Positions 33,812-42,942 of a DNA stretch of 64,000 nucleotides are shown piece after piece. How positions within the stretch are numbered: position 1 is the first letter of the stretch; every line of letters begins with the position of its first letter. The DNA lies in the NCBI RefSeq assembly GCF_900112615.1, contig NZ_FOMK01000005.1, forward strand, positions 401,467 to 465,466, given 5' to 3'. Origin of the DNA: Chitinophaga sp. CF118 (GTDB lineage Bacteria > Bacteroidota > Bacteroidia > Chitinophagales > Chitinophagaceae). The position numbers and the translations under genes are program-made. The notes under the pieces are model-generated. The model ran no database searches, was not told where the DNA came from, and was given only the letters and a program-made list of their open reading frames with translations.

Positions 33812-36800
33812 ATGATATCGATCCTCTCCAAAGGTCTGTGTTGCTTTACCGCCTTTTTATGGGTGGTGGCTTTTTGCTTTCTGCCTGCAAAAGCACAGGA
33901 TTCCGATATCTCTTATTCTTTCATGCACCTGGATATCCGGAACGGTCTGGCCAGCAATCATGTATCTGCTATTATGCAGGACAGAAAAGGCTTTATCTGG
34001 ATAGCCAGTACCGCATTGCAACGCTATGACGGACAAAACCTGGTGACTATCGCCAGCTTCGATAAAGTTCCCGGTTCTATTTATTATGACGATATATGCC
34101 TGTGCGAAGACAAACAAGGTCGTATCTGGATGGGGGCGCCGGATAATATCCGGTATTATGATCCCGTTATGGCAAAGGTAAAAGTGCTGAAGACAGATAT
34201 TCTGCCGGCTGTACAGGGAAACCTGAATTGTAGTCAGATCATTGAAGACCACACTGGAATAATTTGGATCACCACACAGGAAGGACTACTGCAATATGAT
34301 GCCTCAAAAGAACAGTTTGTAAAACCGGCTCATCTTCCGGAAGTATTAAGACGGGAAATGTATAGTGCCATCATTGAAGATGATATGGGCAATCTGTGGA
34401 TCAGCGGAAGGAATGGTATATATATGCTGGATGAGAGCCGGAGACGCCTGTACAGTGCAACTAATAATCCATTGCGAAACCCTTTGCTGGCTGTAAATGG
34501 CAGCGTCCGGAAATTTTATATAGATGAACAACGCCGATTGTGGGCGTCCGTCCGTGGCCACAGTGTGCTCTATTGTTATCATCTTGATAGTGGTGTTCTT
34601 GATAGGTATAAACTGCCTCTGAAATCTGACCGTAAAAGAGATCCTCCCGGTAATATAATCACCGACTTCTGTACAGACAAGGACCATAATACATGGGTTG
34701 CTACCGAGTTGGGAGGTGTTTACCGTTTCGACGATAGCAGCCATCGCTTTACAATAAATATCACTGCCGATAATGAAGATGAAAGTGGACTACACTACGC
34801 TTTCGAAGCAAATTGTTTCCTGAGCGACCGTGATGGCTACCTGTGGATAGGCACTGATGCAGGCGTGAATATTCTGAGCCTGTCAGATAAGTCCTTCCGG
34901 ATCATGAATAATCATACCGTATTTAAAGGCTCTTCCGGCAAACTACCCAAAGCCGAAGTGACGGGATTATTCCAGGATAGTAAAGGCAATATCTATGCAG
35001 GTTACTGGGGCAAAGGTTTCAGTTGGCTGGCTCCGACACTGGCATTCAAAAAACAATTAGCACACGGAGAGAATGATTCCCTGCATTTCCTGCCGGAAGA
35101 TCACAACCTTGTATGGAGCTTTGCTGAAATGCCCGATGGAAAAGTCCTGGTGGGACAAGAAAATGGCTGGTTATCCGTCTTCGATCCGCAGAAAGGAATT
35201 TTTACAGCACATCACCAATCCCCTCTCTTCGGTGAACAAACATTGATGGCCATGGAGGTGGAAAATGATACAGCGGTATGGATAGGCTTATACAAAAAAG
35301 GACTGGCCCGCTGGGACCCTAAGCATAACCGTTTTTATCACTACCCGGCGCTCACCAATTATCTGAAGCGCCCTATAACGGTCATGGATATTGCCTTACA
35401 GCAGGATTCTCTGCTCTGGTTATCTACCAGCGATGCCGGACTGATAAGGTTTAACCGCTTTACTCAAACTGTCAGTTCGGCAATTATTTTTCATATCGAT
35501 AAACTCTCTATCAGCAATATCACCAGCATCAATATGCTGAACGATACTACCCTGGTAGCCGGTACAGACCATGGATTATGGTTTTATAATACCCGGACGG
35601 GTAACGTGAAATCATTAAAGATAAACGGTGCCCTCTTTGATGAATGGGTCCTGAGCATACAGAAGGATGACCATAACGGCCTGTGGTTTACTACGCAGCT
35701 TGGATTCTACCGTTTTAACAGCACCAATTTTTCCATCAGCACATTTACACAAACAGATGATATTATTGATAATAACCGCAAGGTAAGACGATATATTACC
35801 CGGCTGCAGGATGGGCGGTTGATGGTGGGTGCATCCGACCATTTTATAATATTTGACCCGGACGGACTGAAAACTGCGCCTCCTCCTCCTGATGTAACCA
35901 TCATCGGTTTCAAAACAATGGACAGCTCTGTACACTTATCTCTGGGGAAGCCGGTTATGCTATCTTACAGACAGAATATTATCAGTATCGAATTTAAAAG
36001 CCTGCAATATCATCATGAGGTAATCCGGTATCTCTACCAACTGGAAGGCGTAGATGAAAAATGGGTAAAAGCAGAAGGTATGCTGGTAGCCAGATACACC
36101 AATCTACCACCTGGTAACTATACCTTCAGGGTAAGGAGTGTGAATACGGCTGGTACTTTTTCTGCCGGTATCACAGAATTACGGATCAATATTCTACCAG
36201 CCTTTTGGCAAACCACCTGGTTTAAGGTGCTGTGTTTATTGCTGATCATCTTCCTGATATACCTTTATTTCAAACTACGCATATACTATATTAAACAGGA
36301 AGCCAGACGCAGAACAGCGGTTCAGCAACAGATGGCTCAACTGGAAATGAAAGCGCTGCGTGCGCAGATGAATCCTCATTTCATCTTTAATGCGCTTAAC
36401 TCTATCCAGACATTTATGATGAAGAATGAAACTGAGCAGGCATTATCTTACCTGAGTCGTTTTGCCCGCCTCATAAGGAATGTGCTGGATACTTCCCAAC
36501 TGAATATCATCCCGGTTTCCAGGGAAATAAAGATGCTGGAAAATTATCTGGAACTGGAGAAACTTCGTTTTGCCGATCAGTTCAGCTATAGTATTACCGT
36601 GGATGATGACCTGGATGCAGACTTCACAGATATCCCGACGATGGTATTACAGCCATTTGTAGAGAATGCCATCTGGCATGGATTACTGTATAAAAAAGAA
36701 AAAGGGCATGTGAGCATTGCTTTTCATAAGATTAAAGATCGTGTGTTGTGTATTATTAAGGATGATGGGATAGGGAGAGATGGTGCTTCCGCTTTACGTC

Positions 36801-36976
36801 AGCAATCCGGGCATATGCATCATTCAAGGGGATTGCAAATTACCAGGGACAGACTGACACTATATAATAATCGTTTTAACCTGGATGCCACATTTGATAT
36901 TGAAGATCTTTTTGATGATGCAGGGACACCCTGTGGAACAAGGGTAAATGTATGGTTCCCGATGAGTGAGGTATAA
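33812..36976 (+). CDS. Propeller-type sensor histidine kinase (LytS-like kinase core)
   Basis: 1054 residues. Signal peptide (1-28), then a periplasmic sensor of repeated two-component-regulator propeller blades (RKGFIWIASTALQRYDG, QGRIWMGAPDNIRYYDP, DGYLWIGTDAGVNIL and more, about 35-680), a Y_Y_Y domain (about 700-790; YLYQLEGVDEKWVKAEG), one TM helix (about 803-822) and a His_kinase core with the phospho-acceptor H856 in QMNPHFIFNALNSIQ. The ATPase part has FVENAIWHGL and DDGIGRDGA. The family normally phosphorylates a LytTR response regulator; none is adjacent. Glycan sensing is common in relatives with such propellers. Confidence 0.93.
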   Translation: MISILSKGLCCFTAFLWVVAFCFLPAKAQDSDISYSFMHLDIRNGLASNHVSAIMQDRKGFIWIASTALQRYDGQNLVTIASFDKVPGSIYYDDICLCEDKQGRIWMGAPDNIRYYDPVMAKVKVLKTDILPAVQGNLNCSQIIEDHTGIIWITTQEGLLQYDASKEQFVKPAHLPEVLRREMYSAIIEDDMGNLWISGRNGIYMLDESRRRLYSATNNPLRNPLLAVNGSVRKFYIDEQRRLWASVRGHSVLYCYHLDSGVLDRYKLPLKSDRKRDPPGNIITDFCTDKDHNTWVATELGGVYRFDDSSHRFTINITADNEDESGLHYAFEANCFLSDRDGYLWIGTDAGVNILSLSDKSFRIMNNHTVFKGSSGKLPKAEVTGLFQDSKGNIYAGYWGKGFSWLAPTLAFKKQLAHGENDSLHFLPEDHNLVWSFAEMPDGKVLVGQENGWLSVFDPQKGIFTAHHQSPLFGEQTLMAMEVENDTAVWIGLYKKGLARWDPKHNRFYHYPALTNYLKRPITVMDIALQQDSLLWLSTSDAGLIRFNRFTQTVSSAIIFHIDKLSISNITSINMLNDTTLVAGTDHGLWFYNTRTGNVKSLKINGALFDEWVLSIQKDDHNGLWFTTQLGFYRFNSTNFSISTFTQTDDIIDNNRKVRRYITRLQDGRLMVGASDHFIIFDPDGLKTAPPPPDVTIIGFKTMDSSVHLSLGKPVMLSYRQNIISIEFKSLQYHHEVIRYLYQLEGVDEKWVKAEGMLVARYTNLPPGNYTFRVRSVNTAGTFSAGITELRINILPAFWQTTWFKVLCLLLIIFLIYLYFKLRIYYIKQEARRRTAVQQQMAQLEMKALRAQMNPHFIFNALNSIQTFMMKNETEQALSYLSRFARLIRNVLDTSQLNIIPVSREIKMLENYLELEKLRFADQFSYSITVDDDLDADFTDIPTMVLQPFVENAIWHGLLYKKEKGHVSIAFHKIKDRVLCIIKDDGIGRDGASALRQQSGHMHHSRGLQITRDRLTLYNNRFNLDATFDIEDLFDDAGTPCGTRVNVWFPMSEV

Positions 36977-37022
36977 GATTTCTTGTATAAGGGTCAATAT
37001 CCTTTCTTGTAAAAGCCAATAT
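36977..37022. repeat. Short imperfect direct repeat after the kinase gene
   Basis: TTCTTGTATAAGGGTCAATA and TTCTTGTAAAAGCCAATATC lie in tandem; they share most positions. Function unknown. Confidence 0.35.
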
Positions 37023-37052
37023 CCTGTTTACGGACAGAATTAAAAATTAACA

Positions 37053-37136
37053 CGTGTAGGGATGCTGATAAAGAGGGATTGTTAATGATCAATAAATACA
37101 GCGTATTTATTGATCATTAACAATTTATAAAGCTAC
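37053..37136. repeat. Palindromic repeat element, copy 1
   Basis: Perfect 21-bp arms 37078-37098 and 37104-37124 (ATTGTTAATGATCAATAAAT, one more base) around the loop CAGCG. The flanks match a second copy at 62484-62665: before it GTGTAGGGATGCTGAT versus ATGTAGGTGTGCTGAT, after it TTTATAAAGCT versus CTATAGAAGCT. In copy 2 the arms are separated by 99 bases. A mobile or replication/transcription-related element is possible. Confidence 0.8.
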
Positions 37137-37159
37137 ATTAACAAGGTATAATTAAGACA

Positions 37160-37951
37160 TTACCAGCTTCCACTTGCTCCTCCACCGCTCCCGGAGCCTC
37201 CTCCAAAGCCCCCGAAACCGCCTCCTCCTCCGCCGCCGCCCCAGCTTCCGCCACGACTGCCACCTCCAAAACCGCTACTAAGGCCACCGGCAATAATAGG
37301 TCCTATCCAGCCTCCCCATCCGCGTCTGCTGATGGTAGTACCACCACCGCCACCACGGCGGTTATTAATAATGGAAATGATGATTACAATGATTATGAAT
37401 CCTATCAGCATGGCAGCTCCGCCGCCACCTTTGCGGCTTTTGGGAATACCTTTGTATTCACCAGCTGCTGCCTGTATAATTTTGTCTACGCCTTCATCTA
37501 TCCCCTGGTAATAATGTCCTTCTTTAAAGTTAGGAGCGATAATCTGGTCAATGATCCGGTTGGCGATAGCATCAGGAAGTACTCCTTCCATACCGGTCCC
37601 GGTTTCTATTCTTATTTTCCGGTCATCAACAGCTATCAGCAGTACTATACCGTTATTCTTCTCTTTGGTCCCTACCCCCCAGTCCCGTAGTATTTTCAGG
37701 GCTACTTCGCTAACATCATAGTTCCCTGTTGTTTTTACGGTAACTACAGCTATTTGCGTAGAGGTACTATCGTTATAGGCTATTAGTTTGCTTTCCAGCA
37801 TATCTGCCTCATCTCTCAGCAGTACACCTGCCAGATCATTTACCAGTCGCGGAGGATTAGGACGGGGAGGAATATCCTGTGCCTGTACCTGCCATCCGGT
37901 AACTGTAGAGATCAATAACGCAATCAGCCAAATCAAGCCAAATTTCCTCAT
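37160..37951 (-). CDS. TPM-domain membrane protein with glycine-rich tail
   Basis: 263 residues from ATG 37951 (MRKFGLIWLIALLISTVTG), where a signal peptide begins; an in-frame ATG at 38023 would add 24 residues that do not fit. The TPM domain spans about 35-155 (LVNDLAGVLLRDEADMLESK, ILRDWGVGTKEKNNGIVLLI, GTGMEGVLPDAIANRIID). A TM helix near 180-195 follows and the last 60 residues are almost only Gly, Ser and Trp. Families with this layout sit in the membrane next to LemA and are linked to photosystem repair in plants; the bacterial role is unclear. Confidence 0.9.
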   Translation of the reverse strand: MRKFGLIWLIALLISTVTGWQVQAQDIPPRPNPPRLVNDLAGVLLRDEADMLESKLIAYNDSTSTQIAVVTVKTTGNYDVSEVALKILRDWGVGTKEKNNGIVLLIAVDDRKIRIETGTGMEGVLPDAIANRIIDQIIAPNFKEGHYYQGIDEGVDKIIQAAAGEYKGIPKSRKGGGGAAMLIGFIIIVIIISIINNRRGGGGGTTISRRGWGGWIGPIIAGGLSSGFGGGSRGGSWGGGGGGGGFGGFGGGSGSGGGASGSW

Positions 37952-38067
37952 TGTATATAATTTTATAAATGGGACTGATCCAACAAAGGTTTCCTGATAA
38001 AGCTGCAATAAGTGCTTAAACACTTATAGTTGTAGCAGGAATTTTATTGATTCAGCCCCATTATTAT

Positions 38068-38523
38068 TTATCTCCCGATAACAATATCATCCGGTAATTC
38101 ATTATCATCGCCTGCTTCAAACGGGAAATACAGGCATAATGATTCTCCTGTTTCTTTTATACAGGCCTCAATGCCGTCAAATATCCGGCCGTTGGCAAAA
38201 TGGGTGCGTAATAACTGGGATTCTTTCTGCCAGAAATCACTCCCCACTTTTTCATGAATACCTTTGTCGCCTACAATGGCGTATTGACGACTTTTAAGGG
38301 CAATATAGAGTAGTACTCCATTGCGGCGTTTTGTTTTCTCCATACCAAGTTGCAGGAATATTTCCTGTGCCCTGTCTACCGGATTAACAAACTTGCAATG
38401 ACTTTCTATGTACAGCCGTATTTCTCCGCTTGTAAGCCTTTCGGCTGCCCGAACGGCCTGTACCAGCCGTTGCTTTTCAGCTTCGGTCAATAACTCTTTC
38501 TTTTTGAAAGAAAATATGCCCAT
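38068..38523 (-). CDS. TPM-domain cytoplasmic protein
   Basis: 151 residues without signal peptide or TM helix. TPM motifs: LTEAEKQRLVQAVRAAERLT, SGEIRLYIE, RRNGVLLYIALKSRQYAIVGDKGIHEKVG, and FEAGDDNELPDDIV at the end. It lies between the lemA gene and the glycine-rich TPM gene with short gaps (11 bases on the upstream side), so the three form one operon. Confidence 0.9.
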   Translation of the reverse strand: MGIFSFKKKELLTEAEKQRLVQAVRAAERLTSGEIRLYIESHCKFVNPVDRAQEIFLQLGMEKTKRRNGVLLYIALKSRQYAIVGDKGIHEKVGSDFWQKESQLLRTHFANGRIFDGIEACIKETGESLCLYFPFEAGDDNELPDDIVIGR

Positions 38524-38534
38524 AAAACAGATTT

Positions 38535-39125
38535 TTAGAATTGCACTTTAGGTGCATTTTCAGACCCCTTATCGGCTTCAAAATATCCTTTCTGATGGAA
38601 TCCACCTATTCCTGCAATGATATTACCAGGAAAAGTACGTACTCCACTATTATAGCCTTTTACAGCATCATTGAAATCGTTACGTGCAACAGTGATCCTG
38701 TTTTCTGTACCTTCCAGTTGCGCCTGCAGATCAAGGAAATTCTGGTTAGCTTTTAATTCAGGATAACTTTCAGACACTGCCAGTAACCTGCCCAATGCAG
38801 CACTTAATTGTCCCTGTGCTGCCTGAAACTGCTGTATTTTTTCAGGAGAAAGATCGTTTGCATTCACCGTGATTTGCGTAGCTTTTGCACGGGCTTCCAT
38901 GACCTGCGTTAAAGTTTCTTTCTCGAAATTGGCAGCTCCCTTTACAGTACTTACCAGATTTGGTATCAGGTCTGCTCTGCGCTGATATTGGCTTTGCACA
39001 GCTCCCCATTTATTTTTTACTACTTCATCCTGCTGTACCAGCGAGTTATATTTTGAAACGCCACAACCGCCGAAAATAACAACAACGGCGAGAATAATCA
39101 CGATAACGAGTGTACTTTTTTTCAT
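38535..39125 (-). CDS. lemA: LemA family protein
   Basis: 196 residues. An N-terminal lipoprotein or anchor segment (LVIVIILAVVVIFGGCG) is followed by the LemA helical domain: YNSLVQQDEVVKNKWGAVQS, YQRRADLIPNLVSTVKG, EKETLTQVMEARAKAT, ARNDFNDAVKGYNSGVRTFP. LemA proteins are small coiled-coil envelope proteins of unresolved function, typically in operons with TPM proteins, as here. An inverted repeat lies 67-92 bases upstream. Confidence 0.93.
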   Translation of the reverse strand: MKKSTLVIVIILAVVVIFGGCGVSKYNSLVQQDEVVKNKWGAVQSQYQRRADLIPNLVSTVKGAANFEKETLTQVMEARAKATQITVNANDLSPEKIQQFQAAQGQLSAALGRLLAVSESYPELKANQNFLDLQAQLEGTENRITVARNDFNDAVKGYNSGVRTFPGNIIAGIGGFHQKGYFEADKGSENAPKVQF

Positions 39126-39191
39126 TTGAGTTTTAATTTAGAGTTAAATGCCGGTTCGTCACATTAAACAATACGATGAGTATATCACTTT

Positions 39192-39217
39192 GGTTATGTG
39201 CATATTAGTACATAACC
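39192..39217. promoter_or_regulatory. Inverted repeat upstream of the lemA operon
   Basis: GGTTATGT (39192-39199) and ACATAACC (39210-39217) flank 10 bases. It is centred about 80 bases before the lemA start, in the 420-base region between divergent transcripts. Operator candidate. Confidence 0.4.
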
Positions 39218-39547
39218 GTACTGAGTTGTTCAAACCTACACGAAATTAGTCAAAAAGCAAAAACAAACCTGATCGCTTTTTTTAATTTGTAAGTGTTCGT
39301 AGAACGATAAAACGTCGTTACTTTACTTTCACAGAAAAGTTATTGTCATTGTCGAAAAAAACACACTCCAAATGCATGTTTCTCTATAATTTTACTGTTA
39401 TTTCCTAATGAAAAGATATGGAACACCCTGTCTTTTAGGGAGTTATGCTATTTTTAATAGACAAACTTTAATTATTCATACCTATCCCTTCTTTCATTCG
39501 TTTGTAACGCTTTTATTTTTAATTAAATTGAATTTAAGTCTGCGTCA
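39218..39547. other. Divergent intergenic region, AT-rich
   Basis: Nothing gene-like seen. A small dyad AACGA / TCGTT (about 39312-39328) occurs; the response regulator promoter should be here but no exact TAnnTTTG was found. Confidence 0.4.
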
Positions 39548-40012
39548 ATGAGTGCACAACACATCCATATTCTGTATATTGATGATGAAATCCATAATCT
39601 AAATGCCTTTAAAGCATCTTTCCGTAGACTTTATACAGTTTTTACGGCAGTCTCTGCGGAAGAGGCAGAAGCGTTGCTCGGGAAAGAAGAAATCCAGATC
39701 ATCATTTCCGATCAACGGATGCCCAAAATGACAGGCATAGAGTTTTTCGAATCCATCCTTGATAAGTATCCGGAACCTATCCGTATTTTACTCACCGGTT
39801 ATGCGGATATTAATGCCGTAATAGATGCCATCAATAAAGGTCAGGTATATAAATACTTTTCTAAACCATGGAACGAAGAAGAATTAAGGCATAATATTGA
39901 AAAAGCATACGAAGTATACTCTCTCCGTAAAGAAAATAAGGAGTTAACAGCAAAACTGCTGGACGTAAATGAGAAGCTGGAGTTTCTATTGCGTCAGAAA
40001 TTAATTTCTTAA
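39548..40012 (+). CDS. Single-domain response regulator with C-terminal coiled coil
   Basis: 154 residues. The receiver domain is complete: acidic pair DDE near residue 12, phospho-acceptor D55 in IIISDQRMPKMTG, the switch Thr in LLTGYAD and Lys in YFSKPWNEEEL. This sequence style (ILYIDDE, SDQRMP, LTGYAD, KPWN) is that of RpfG-like receivers, but the HD-GYP output domain is missing; the last 35 residues form a short coiled coil (LRKENKELTAKLLDVNEKLE). It may act by protein binding. No kinase is next to it; the kinase at 33812 is a LytS type and an unlikely partner. Confidence 0.9.
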   Translation: MSAQHIHILYIDDEIHNLNAFKASFRRLYTVFTAVSAEEAEALLGKEEIQIIISDQRMPKMTGIEFFESILDKYPEPIRILLTGYADINAVIDAINKGQVYKYFSKPWNEEELRHNIEKAYEVYSLRKENKELTAKLLDVNEKLEFLLRQKLIS

Positions 40013-40025
40013 AGAAAACTTTATT

Positions 40026-40658
40026 TTAAGGCTTGCGTAATGGGAAATGTATAGTTTCATCATACACTTTATATTCAAGCTCTAATCCTTTACATACTTC
40101 ATTCAGAAAGCCTATCAGTGGCTTGTCTTTAGTAAGACTGCCATTCAGATGTACTTTAGTCCCACCAGAGACCTCAATTAGAGAATCCGCTTGCGGAGGA
40201 ATTATGAGTTTATTCCATTTAATAGAATTATGCTTATAGATGGTGTCGTTCTTAACGCGTTTTACAAAAGAATGATACCGTAGTTTATGCTGAGCAAGAT
40301 GTACAGCCGTAGCAGGAACTTTGCGGGTATTACGCCTGCTGTGAAACACCGCTATTGCCATTCCCGTAAAAAGAATCGCAGCAAGAGTGCTGTATCTTTT
40401 CAGGAAATAAAAAATCCTGGTGTATAGTGGCTTGGGCTTTAATACCGCATTTATTTTGTACCAGTCATGCTCCCCGCGAAGATCTTCCAGGAAAGCATTG
40501 AATGTATAACGTTTTGCTTCTTCCTGTTCGTAATAGCAGTTACGCACCTGCTCGTCGGTTTCCATCACCTTTTGCAACAACTTGTTTTCCACTTCAGACA
40601 ATTCGCCAAGTTGCTTTCGCAATAGTAATGAGTATATATACTCTTGGTCGTACTTCAT
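40026..40658 (-). CDS. Small anti-sigma-like membrane protein, degenerate FecR
   Basis: 210 residues. The N-terminal cytoplasmic part (EYIYSLLLRKQLGELSEVEN, LLQKVMETDEQV) resembles the sigma-binding helices of FecR-type anti-sigma factors. One TM helix lies at about 91-107 (TLAAILFTGMAIAVFHS). The periplasmic part keeps a FecR-like scrap (DSLIEVSGGTKVHLNGSLT) and a short C-terminal fold (IGFLNEVCKGLELEYKVYDE) but is far shorter than the usual 200-residue domain. It follows the sigma-like gene by 31 bases. Confidence 0.65.
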   Translation of the reverse strand: MKYDQEYIYSLLLRKQLGELSEVENKLLQKVMETDEQVRNCYYEQEEAKRYTFNAFLEDLRGEHDWYKINAVLKPKPLYTRIFYFLKRYSTLAAILFTGMAIAVFHSRRNTRKVPATAVHLAQHKLRYHSFVKRVKNDTIYKHNSIKWNKLIIPPQADSLIEVSGGTKVHLNGSLTKDKPLIGFLNEVCKGLELEYKVYDETIHFPLRKP

Positions 40659-40689
40659 TTTTATAAAGAAGAGATTATAGACAATAGTT

Positions 40690-41061
40690 TTATTGTGTGG
40701 TTACAAGCAAATGTGAGTGCAATGCCTGAGGTATCAATGCTGGTCCTGTTTTACAGGGAGGGCATTGTGTTTTCAAACGTTCTGTTTCCTTGTCCTCATT
40801 TGTCTTTATTTCTCTGCATTGCTGACAAACAAGCTGATAAAAAAAACCTCCCGGTGAATGTTCAATACTTCTGTATGTACCAGTTTTCCATACTTCAATG
40901 AATAGTTGTTGTACTATTTCTTTTGCTTTTTCCATATTGCCGATCATCTGGCATGCTTTAATGCAAAGGGGTTTATAATACTTCATGAAAAAATACTGGT
41001 AGGCATTGAGGCTGTTATCCTTTAATGCGGATAACATAGCGGTATCCTCGCTGATTTGCAT
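40690..41061 (-). CDS. Reduced ECF sigma-like protein, region 2 only
   Basis: 123 residues. Region 2 of an ECF sigma is visible (LNAYQYFFMKYYKPLCIKAC, EKAKEIVQQLFIEVWKTG, SPGGFFYQLVCQQCRE), but the protein ends about 35 residues after it with no region 4, and only 31 bases separate it from the anti-sigma-like gene, so none can be encoded. It could be a sigma that relies on another DNA-binding partner, a competitor of full sigma factors, or a decaying gene. The coupling to a small anti-sigma supports function. Confidence 0.65.
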   Translation of the reverse strand: MQISEDTAMLSALKDNSLNAYQYFFMKYYKPLCIKACQMIGNMEKAKEIVQQLFIEVWKTGTYRSIEHSPGGFFYQLVCQQCREIKTNEDKETERLKTQCPPCKTGPALIPQALHSHLLVTTQ

Positions 41062-41242
41062 ACTATAAAGGGGTTTTGTATTGGTGTACGATTTAATGGA
41101 AACAGGCGCTTAAGGTCGAATAAAAGATTCATAAAATTGTTAATGCCTTGTTAACGAGAGTAAATAACAGCTAAATCCAATAAAGTTTAATTTATGACTT
41201 TCCCTTAAATTGCACCCATTCTAAAAAGTTAACTACAGAAAC

Positions 41243-42613
41243 ATGCAAGTTTGGAAAGATTATCAGGCAAAGAATAAAGATCGTTTTCTGGATGAACTGC
41301 TGGCACTGCTACGCATTCCTTCTGTTAGTGCAGACTCTGGCTACAGCAAAGACGTAAAGGCTTGTGCTGAAATGGTAAAGCAGGGTTTGCAGGATGCGGG
41401 AGCCGATAATGTGGAAGTATGCGCTACTGCTGGCCACCCGATCGTATACGGTGAAAAAATCATCGATAAAGCACTGCCTACCGTACTCGTATACGGTCAT
41501 TATGATGTACAGCCTGCCGATCCGCTTGAATTGTGGGACAGCGGTCCGTTTGAGCCCGTAATTAAAGACGATAAGATCTACGCCCGCGGCAGCGCGGACG
41601 ATAAAGGCCAGTTCTATATGCACGTCAAAGCATTTGAAACAATGGCTAAAACCAACACCCTGCCCTGCAATATCAAATTTATGATAGAAGGGGAGGAAGA
41701 AGTAGGCTCTGCCAACCTGGGGATCTTTATTAAAGAAAACAAAGAACGCCTGAAAGCAGATGTAGTCCTGATTTCAGATACCTCTATGTTAAGCCTTGAA
41801 AATCCCTCCCTGGATACCGGCCTGCGCGGACTTTCCTACATGGAAGTTGAAGTGACCGGTCCTAACCGTGACCTGCACAGCGGTGTATATGGTGGAGCTG
41901 TTGCCAATCCTGCCACTATCCTGTGCCAGTTGATTGCTTCCATGCACGATGAGAATAATCATGTCACTATTCCCGGCTTCTACGATAAAGTACAGGATCT
42001 CAGCAAAGAAGAAAGAGCAGCCCTGAATGCTGCTCCATTTGACGAAGCAGAATACAAAAAGGACCTGGGTGTAAATGAACTGTGGGGCGAAAAAGGATAT
42101 TCTACAATAGAACGTACCGGTATCCGGCCTACGCTGGAAGTGAATGGCATCTGGGGTGGTTATACCGGCGAAGGCTCAAAAACAGTGTTGCCTTCCAAAG
42201 CATCTGCCAAAATCTCAATGCGCCTGGTACCTAACCAGGATTGGATTGAGATCTCAGAGCTGTTCAAAGCACATTTTGAAAAGATCGCTCCTAAGTCTGT
42301 AAAGGTAAAAGTAACAACTCACCATGGCGGTAGCCCTTATGTTACACCTATAGATCATGTTGCTTTTAAAGCAGCAAGTGAAGCGGTTAAAGCCACTTTT
42401 GGCAAAGCGCCTATTCCGGTGCGTGGTGGTGGCAGCATTCCTATCGTAGCGCTTTTTGAGAAAGAGCTGGGACTTAAAACCATCCTGATGGGCTTTGGTC
42501 TGGATAGCGATAACCTGCACTCTCCCAATGAGAAATACGGGCTGGCTAACTTCTATAAGGGCATTGAAACCATCCCTTATTTCCACAAATACTTCGCAGA
42601 AATGGGTAAATAA
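41243..42613 (+). CDS. M20 family dipeptidase
   Basis: 456 residues. Zinc-binding and catalytic motifs: VYGHYDVQPADPLELWDSG (His and Asp), RGSADDKGQF (metal Asp), IEGEEEVGS (catalytic Glu pair), RDLHSGVYGG (dimer domain), and VRGGGSIPIV and LHSPNEKYG near the end. It is of the M20 dipeptidase type (CNDP/PepV-like), a cytoplasmic di-zinc enzyme cleaving dipeptides. It stands alone with a strong terminator behind it. Confidence 0.95.
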   Translation: MQVWKDYQAKNKDRFLDELLALLRIPSVSADSGYSKDVKACAEMVKQGLQDAGADNVEVCATAGHPIVYGEKIIDKALPTVLVYGHYDVQPADPLELWDSGPFEPVIKDDKIYARGSADDKGQFYMHVKAFETMAKTNTLPCNIKFMIEGEEEVGSANLGIFIKENKERLKADVVLISDTSMLSLENPSLDTGLRGLSYMEVEVTGPNRDLHSGVYGGAVANPATILCQLIASMHDENNHVTIPGFYDKVQDLSKEERAALNAAPFDEAEYKKDLGVNELWGEKGYSTIERTGIRPTLEVNGIWGGYTGEGSKTVLPSKASAKISMRLVPNQDWIEISELFKAHFEKIAPKSVKVKVTTHHGGSPYVTPIDHVAFKAASEAVKATFGKAPIPVRGGGSIPIVALFEKELGLKTILMGFGLDSDNLHSPNEKYGLANFYKGIETIPYFHKYFAEMGK

Positions 42614-42639
42614 TCCCGTTTTACAGATATAATTCATAG

Positions 42640-42669
42640 AACCCGGCTTCTCAGAAGCCGGGTTTTTTA
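42640..42669 (+). terminator. Terminator of the M20 dipeptidase gene
   Basis: AACCCGGCTTC / GAAGCCGGGTT, loop TCA, then TTTTTT; 27 bases after the stop. Confidence 0.92.
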
Positions 42670-42792
42670 TTGATAATAGTGGTCATATATATTATCTGAA
42701 ATTATAAATATTCCAATTTAGCTGTAAAAATGATCTGAAACAGTGCTTTAAAATCGCTGGAAAGACTCTGCTATGCTCAGTTACAGAGAGAT

Positions 42793-42886
42793 AAAGCATA
42801 TATAAAGCATATGTAAAGCATAGATAAAGCATAGATAAAGCATAGATAAAGCATACCTCTAGAGATATGCTTTATCTATGCTTTAC
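42793..42886. repeat. Six 11-bp tandem repeats ending in a 20-bp hairpin
   Basis: AAAGCAT starts at 42793, 42804, 42815, 42826, 42837 and 42848, exactly every 11 bases, with unit AAAGCATAGAT drifting in the first two. The last two units (42836-42855) pair perfectly with 42866-42885 around CCTCTAGAGA. It lies between the dipeptidase terminator and the S4 gene. Confidence 0.85.
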
Positions 42887-42942
42887 ACATAGTTTAGGCA
42901 TGCGTTTAAAGATAAACCACACTTTATTGAGATAAACCTTCA

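Noticed and set aside
42793..42886. CRISPR-like array
   Set aside because: The units are 11 bases and contiguous with no unique spacers; there are no cas genes.
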